Assembly: GCA_016202645.1 (NCBI GenBank)
Contig: JACQOF010000019.1
Coordinates: forward strand, 1 to 17,110
Length of the DNA stretch: 17,110 bases
Origin: a bacterium
GTDB lineage: Bacteria > Lindowbacteria > 2-12-FULL-62-27
Direction of reading: 5' to 3'
Shown here piece by piece: positions 13,659 to 17,110 of the stretch. Each line of letters begins with the position of its first letter. Positions within the stretch are counted from its first letter, which is position 1. The position numbers and the translations under genes were made by a program. The notes under the pieces were generated by a model. The model ran no database searches, was not told where the DNA came from, and was given only the letters and a program-made list of their open reading frames with translations.

Positions 13659-14917
13659 CATCCACCGTCCCGGTTCTTATTCTGGGCGGAGGCCCCGCGG
13701 GTCTGAGTCTGGCGATGTATTTGCGCGACCGCGGCATCGAGTCCCGCGTCATCGAAAAGTCCTCGACGGCCGGCGGACTCGCGCGGAGTTTTCGGGTCGG
13801 TCCGTACACGTTCGATCATTCCGGGCATCTTTTGCATACCAGCCGGAAGGAAGTCCTGGATCTCGTGCAGAAGCGTCTCAAGGTCGGACTGAACCGCATC
13901 GAGAGGCGGTCGGTGTGTTACGTCGAGGACAAGTTCATTCCATTTCCCTACCAGCAGAACCTGTTTTACCTGAAACCGGAAACGATCCGGGAGGCGCTCC
14001 GCGGATTTTTCCGGCGCAAGATCAAAAATCCCAGGAATTTTCTGGAGTGGCTTGAAGCCAGCTGCGGCTCGGGGATCGGCCGGCAGTTTCTGTATCCCTA
14101 TAACAGGAAATTATGGAACACGGACCTGTCCCGGATGTCGGCTGACTGGGTCCCGAGGTTTTTGCCGTCGTCGGACGCGCGGGAGATTCTGAAAAGCGCG
14201 TTTTATCGGGAAAAAGAACCGTGGGGATACAACACTGTTTTTTATTATCCGACCCGCGGCGGCATCGGCACGATCGGCGGCCGCCTCGCCGATCAGGTCT
14301 CGGACCGCACGATTCTGAATGCCCGCATCCGGAAAATAGACCTGGTCAAACGTCTGGTCCATCTCGCGGACGGAAGCGTCTGGCGGTATGACCGGCTCGT
14401 CTCGACCATTCCCCTCCCGGAATTTCTGAAATTCGCGGGCCTGCCGCCCTCCCCGCTTCTTCGCTCGACCGGCGTCAGTGTTTTCAATGTCGGCCTGCGC
14501 CGTGAATTCCCCCATGACTTTCACTGGTGTTACGTGCCGGAGGCCCACATCCCGTTCTACCGCTTCGGCGTCTATTCCAATATCTCCCGCCGCGCCGCGC
14601 CCCGCGGGCATTCGGCGCTTTACATCGAATGCGCCGCGCCGCCGGACCGGCTGGGCCGGTTCAGGTTTTCAAGCGTCCTGCGGTCTCTCCAAAAATTGCG
14701 GCTCATCCGATCGGCCCGTGACGTCGATGTCGTTCATCGGCTGGATCTCCGGTACGCCTATCCGGTTCCCCTCCTGGGCCTCGCCGCCTACCGGGAACGC
14801 CTTGCTCGCCGCCTCGGAAAACAGGGCGTCACGCTCATGGGACGCTTCGGCGCCTGGACCTACGTCGCCATATCGGACGTGATGGTCGAAGCCCGGGAAC
14901 TGGCGGCTCGGCTGTGA
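13655..14917 (+). CDS. FAD-dependent oxidoreductase, amine-oxidase / protoporphyrinogen-oxidase-like (COG1232 type)
   Basis: A 420-residue flavoprotein. LILGGGPAGLSLA at 8-20 is the dinucleotide-binding loop, and EKSSTAGGLARSF follows the second strand as in amine oxidases and UDP-galactopyranose mutase-like proteins. FDHSGHLLHT and FIPFPYQQNLFYL match a subgroup found in surface-polysaccharide clusters. The C-terminal GRFGAWTYVAISDV would close the FAD site. It overlaps the WecA-like gene (ATGA) and comF (GTGA), so it is firmly in that operon. A role in modifying a lipid-linked sugar is inference. HemG or HemY activity is less likely because the partner genes are for glycans, although a tetrapyrrole operon lies 1.3 kb upstream. 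The frame is open before 13655, but that part is a shadow of the neighbour. Confidence 0.75.
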   Translation: MTSTVPVLILGGGPAGLSLAMYLRDRGIESRVIEKSSTAGGLARSFRVGPYTFDHSGHLLHTSRKEVLDLVQKRLKVGLNRIERRSVCYVEDKFIPFPYQQNLFYLKPETIREALRGFFRRKIKNPRNFLEWLEASCGSGIGRQFLYPYNRKLWNTDLSRMSADWVPRFLPSSDAREILKSAFYREKEPWGYNTVFYYPTRGGIGTIGGRLADQVSDRTILNARIRKIDLVKRLVHLADGSVWRYDRLVSTIPLPEFLKFAGLPPSPLLRSTGVSVFNVGLRREFPHDFHWCYVPEAHIPFYRFGVYSNISRRAAPRGHSALYIECAAPPDRLGRFRFSSVLRSLQKLRLIRSARDVDVVHRLDLRYAYPVPLLGLAAYRERLARRLGKQGVTLMGRFGAWTYVAISDVMVEARELAARL

Positions 14918-15654
14918 CCGGACTTCTGACGGGAATTGGATCGGGACTGCTGGACCTCATCTATCCGCCCCGGTGCCGGACCTGCGACGCGGAAATCGGG
15001 CAGGCTGACTTGGCCCTGGAACTGTGCGAAACGTGCATCGTTGATCTCGTGTGCCTGCCCCGGGAGCGCTGTCCGGCGTGCGGGAAAATCAATCTCAAGA
15101 GAAAGCCTGACCGGTCGCTCTGTTTTGAATGCAGGTCGGGACTGCGCCGCTTCGACCGGGCCATCTCCGTGTATGTCTATGCGGGCGCGTTTCGAAAACT
15201 CTGGCATCGCGTGAAGTTCACCCGCCATCCGGAGTGGATTCCGTCCATCGTCGACGCCGCGCTGGAGAAATTGACGCCGGACGACGAGTTCAATCCCTTC
15301 TTGTTTGACGCCTATACCTGGGTCCCGACCACCGACCACCGAAAATCCGTCCGGGGGTTTGATCCGGCCGAGGAAATTGCCGGCTATCTCGCCAGAAAAT
15401 ACAACAGGCCGATCGTTCAGTTCCTCCGCCGCATCCGGGACACTGCCCCGCAGTTCGAATTGGGCCGTCGCGCCCGGATCAAGAACGTCGAAGGCGTCTT
15501 CGCCGCCGCCATTCCCGCCGGCCAGCGGACCCGCGCGGTCCTCCTGATTGACGATATCCTCACCACCGGCGCAACCGCCTCCGCGTGCGCTGATGCGCTG
15601 AAATCGAGGGGAGTGCAGAAGGTGGTTCTGTTCACATTGGCGCGCGGCGCCTGA
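14914..15654 (+). CDS. comF: ComF family phosphoribosyltransferase-like protein
   Basis: A 246-residue ComF/ComFC-type protein. The N-terminal half has four CxxC pairs (C21/C24, C38/C41, C53/C56, C70/C73), enough for two zinc sites. The C-terminal half is a type I phosphoribosyltransferase fold with the PRPP loop VLLIDDILTTGAT at about 209-221 and the VRGFDPAE segment at 146-153. Homologues support DNA uptake in transformable bacteria but also occur widely elsewhere. The GTG start overlaps the preceding stop. The comF-to-flg order resembles Bacillus comFC-yvyF-flgM-flgN-flgK. Confidence 0.92.
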   Translation: MTGLLTGIGSGLLDLIYPPRCRTCDAEIGQADLALELCETCIVDLVCLPRERCPACGKINLKRKPDRSLCFECRSGLRRFDRAISVYVYAGAFRKLWHRVKFTRHPEWIPSIVDAALEKLTPDDEFNPFLFDAYTWVPTTDHRKSVRGFDPAEEIAGYLARKYNRPIVQFLRRIRDTAPQFELGRRARIKNVEGVFAAAIPAGQRTRAVLLIDDILTTGATASACADALKSRGVQKVVLFTLARGA

Positions 15655-15691
15655 GTTGAGGCTACCTGCCCAGTAATTATTCAGCGCTTGC

Positions 15692-15811
15692 CGTCATTCC
15701 CGCGAAAGCGGGAATCCAGTCTGACTTGCGATTGGTTTGGATGCCCGCCGGAGTTTACCCCGTGCTGGATTCCCGCTTTCGCGGGAATGACAGACACGGG
15801 GCGGGCATGAC
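15692..15811. repeat. Composite inverted-repeat element (copy 2), nested
   Basis: The 27-bp arms of copy 1 recur exactly at 15693-15719 and 15765-15791, but the loop is 45 nt. The right arm sits inside a further set of pairs: CCCCGTG 15758-15764 with CACGGGG 15795-15801, and ATGCCCG 15741-15747 with CGGGCAT 15802-15808. The first bases of the loop resemble those of copy 1 (both contain GCGAT at the same distance from the arm). The picture is of one repeat carrying another within its right arm. It follows the comF stop by 38 nt and may end that transcript. Confidence 0.85.
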
Positions 15812-15825
15812 GACCTGCCCAGACC

Positions 15826-15853
15826 TAAATTCACCCCCCTCTTTTGCCGATAA
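15826..15853 (+). promoter_or_regulatory. Sigma-28 (FliA/SigD) promoter of flgN-flgK
   Basis: TAAA at 15826-15829 and a perfect GCCGATAA at 15846-15853 are separated by 16 nt, against the consensus TAAAGTTT-N11-GCCGATAA (15 nt) and the Bacillus SigD range of 14-16. It points at flgN, and hook-associated genes are late, sigma-28-dependent genes in many bacteria. The transcript would start near 15861, leaving a leader of about 108 nt that contains the second heptamer tract. Confidence 0.8.
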
Positions 15854-15882
15854 TATCTAATGAGCACTCTCTTAATCACGGG

Positions 15883-15938
15883 GGGCATTGGCTATTGGCT
15901 ATTAGCAATTGGCAATTAGCAATCAGCCAATAGCAAGA
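15883..15938. repeat. Degenerate heptanucleotide tandem repeat, 8 units, in the flgN leader
   Basis: Eight 7-nt units run in phase: GGGCATT, GGCTATT, GGCTATT, AGCAATT, GGCAATT, AGCAATC, AGCCAAT, AGCAAGA. Seven of the eight begin RGC. The ends are partly self-complementary (GGCTATT with AATAGCC-like parts), so the RNA could fold. It has the same period and phase as 2081-2122 and lies between the sigma-28 promoter and the flgN ribosome binding site. Confidence 0.7.
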
Positions 15939-15954
15939 CAATCACCACCAAGCC

Positions 15955-15960
15955 AGGAGG
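15955..15960 (+). promoter_or_regulatory. Ribosome binding site deciding the flgN start
   Basis: A perfect AGGAGG lies 8 nt before the GTG at 15969. It chooses this start over an upstream ATG at 15909, which lies inside the heptamer tract. Confidence 0.8.
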
Positions 15961-15968
15961 GACTTGGA

Positions 15969-16484
15969 GTGGAACAAATCGAGATGTACTTGGACTTATT
16001 ATCCCATGAATATGAGGAATTGGGCCGGCTCATTGACGTGGCCCGTCAGAAACGCGCCGCAATTCTCGACGGCGCGGGCGATTCCATCGTTTCCCTCTCC
16101 GAGTCCGAAGAGACTCTTCTGAAATCTGTCCTGGACACCCGGACCAAACGCCGGGCGGTCCTGGAGGAGATCGTCGGCGTTCACGAAGTCGAACGGGACG
16201 CCGAACCCTACGTCCGTCAGCGTCTCGAGGAGGCAACGCCTTCCGAACACCGGCCGGCACTGGCCGAGGCTCTTTCGAAATACGAGACCCGGATCCTGGA
16301 CCTTCGCCGGGCGGCAAAACTCAACAATGTTCTGCTCTCCGACCGCATCCTCTCCCTGCACCACGCGGTGACGGCGGTTCTCTCGGCGGCTGGTCCGAAG
16401 GAAGAGTACGAGCCGAAAAATCCGAAGGCCCCGCGGAGAAAAAAAGGCGCGGGGGACCCCCTCGTGCTGGACCAGAAGGCGTAG
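15969..16484 (+). CDS. flgN: FlgN-like flagellar export chaperone
   Basis: FlgN binds the C termini of FlgK and FlgL in the cytoplasm and escorts them to the flagellar export gate. The 171-residue product is a mostly helical, charged protein with heptad-like spacing (IEMYLDLLSHEYEELGRLID at the start, then a long LxxSEExLL helix). It ends in a lysine- and proline-rich tail. FlgN sequences are weakly conserved, so the call leans on position: 1 nt before flgK, behind a sigma-28 promoter. GTG is the chosen start because of the perfect ribosome binding site. Confidence 0.8.
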   Translation: MEQIEMYLDLLSHEYEELGRLIDVARQKRAAILDGAGDSIVSLSESEETLLKSVLDTRTKRRAVLEEIVGVHEVERDAEPYVRQRLEEATPSEHRPALAEALSKYETRILDLRRAAKLNNVLLSDRILSLHHAVTAVLSAAGPKEEYEPKNPKAPRRKKGAGDPLVLDQKA

Positions 16485-16485
16485 C

Positions 16486-17110
16486 ATGCCGGGCGGGCTT
16501 TTCGGCATTGAGATCGCCAAGAGCGGGATTCTGGCCAACCAGCGGGCCATAGATGTTACGGGCCAGAACATCGCCAACGTCAACAACGACGACTACCACA
16601 AACAGCGCGCCATCCTCGGAACCACAAGCCCCCTCTACCCGCTGTCTCTTCAGGGCGGCACGGGCGCGCGGCAAATCGGGACGGGGGTGGAGGTCAAGCT
16701 CATCCAGCGGGTGCGGGACGCGTTTTTGGAACGGCGCCTTCGGGAGGAGACGACGGACCTCGGAGAATTCGAGACGGCCTTTGATTTTCTCCATCAGGTC
16801 GAACTCATCTACAACGAACCCTCCGAAAACTCCCTCCGGACGCGGGCCGACGAGTTCTGGCAGGCCTTGCAGGATTTGTCCAACAACCCGGATGACATGG
16901 CGGTCCGAAGCGCCGTTCGGGAGAGCGCGCAGGGAGTGGTTGAAATCATCCAGGAGCAGGCCTCGGAATTTTTGCGGCTGGGCGGAATCACCTCCAACAC
17001 GTCCATCAATCAGGACATCCAGGGCATCGTCAACGACATGAACACCAGCGCCAGGGAACTGGCGCTTCTGAATAAACAGATCCAGGTCCAGGAAGCGGGC
17101 GGATATCAGC
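16486..17110 (+). CDS. flgK: Flagellar hook-associated protein 1 FlgK, 3'-truncated by window edge
   Basis: FlgK is the junction protein between hook and filament, secreted by the flagellar type III apparatus. The first 208 residues are in the window, and the frame is still open at 17110. The N terminus is the flagellar rod/hook domain: GLFGIEIAKSGILANQRAID followed by VTGQNIANVNNDDYHKQR. The family usually reads NIANANTPGYSRQ, so the TPG is replaced by NDD here. QIGTGVEVKLIQRVRDAFLERRLREE matches the next conserved block, and the FWQALQDLSNNPDD segment is typical of FlgK rather than FlgE or FlgL. The ATG is 1 nt after the flgN stop, with weak AAGG pairing upstream, so translation is probably coupled to flgN. 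Confidence 0.93.
   Translation, partial: MPGGLFGIEIAKSGILANQRAIDVTGQNIANVNNDDYHKQRAILGTTSPLYPLSLQGGTGARQIGTGVEVKLIQRVRDAFLERRLREETTDLGEFETAFDFLHQVELIYNEPSENSLRTRADEFWQALQDLSNNPDDMAVRSAVRESAQGVVEIIQEQASEFLRLGGITSNTSINQDIQGIVNDMNTSARELALLNKQIQVQEAGGYQ

Noticed and set aside
15692-15938. CRISPR-like array made of the CATTCCCGC and heptamer repeats
   Set aside because: There are no equal-length direct repeats with unique spacers. The first is an inverted repeat, the second a 7-nt periodic tract, and no cas gene is near.
15909-16484. ATG at 15909 as flgN start
   Set aside because: It lies inside the heptamer repeat without a ribosome binding site, while AGGAGG stands 8 nt before the GTG at 15969.

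Overview
The window is a dense, GC-rich stretch of bacterial chromosome from a flagellated bacterium. A WecA-type polyprenyl-phosphate sugar-1-phosphate transferase, a family-39-type glycosyltransferase and a flippase-like membrane protein show that it makes a polyprenol-linked envelope glycan. No rRNA, tRNA, CRISPR, phage or transposase gene is visible. GTG starts are common and neighbouring genes often overlap by 4 nt. Dispersed inverted repeats and 7-nt-periodic repeats fit an uncultured Gram-negative lineage of the deltaproteobacterial or candidate-phylum kind. That placement is inference; the sequence does not fix the taxon.

Layout. (1) 1-2058: the 3' part of a GT39-type membrane glycosyltransferase, converging with and overlapping an orphan PstA-like permease gene. 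(2) 2081-3954: a heptamer-repeat tract, rlmN (23S rRNA/tRNA m2A methyltransferase) and a MazG-type pyrophosphohydrolase. (3) 3985-6037: a perfect inverted repeat, then on the minus strand nnr (NAD(P)HX repair) coupled to acpS (holo-ACP synthase). (4) 6026-6280: a short region with two strong plus-strand terminators that no plus-strand gene explains, preceded by a sigma-28-like promoter. This is a candidate small RNA locus. (5) 6282-7190, minus strand: a lysylphosphatidylglycerol-synthase-TM/YbhN-like membrane protein. (6) 7270-12382: a tetrapyrrole operon with precorrin-2 dehydrogenase, a HemX/CcsA-like protein, hemA, hemC and a cobA-hemD fusion. (7) 12468-15654: a lone Flp-type pilin, a WecA/TagO-like transferase that appears to start at ATT, an FAD-dependent oxidoreductase and comF. 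(8) 15692-17110: a nested inverted-repeat element, a clear sigma-28 promoter, a second heptamer tract, flgN and the 5' part of flgK.

How the genes work together. HemA starts tetrapyrrole synthesis from glutamyl-tRNA. HemC and HemD build uroporphyrinogen III, CobA methylates it to precorrin-2, and the first gene of the operon oxidises that to sirohydrochlorin (and may insert iron). The set therefore points to siroheme, cobalamin or siroheme-dependent heme. hemB and hemL are not in the window. The order WecA/TagO-like, comF, flgN, flgK recalls the tagO-comF-flgM-flgN-flgK neighbourhood of Bacillus, but flgM is missing and its place holds repeats plus the sigma-28 promoter.

The most interesting unexplained signal is at 6026-6158. 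A second TAAA-N16-CCCGATAG sequence, with the same spacing as the flgN promoter, points into a compact two-hairpin region ending in a seven-T tract. It may be a flagellar-regulon small RNA.
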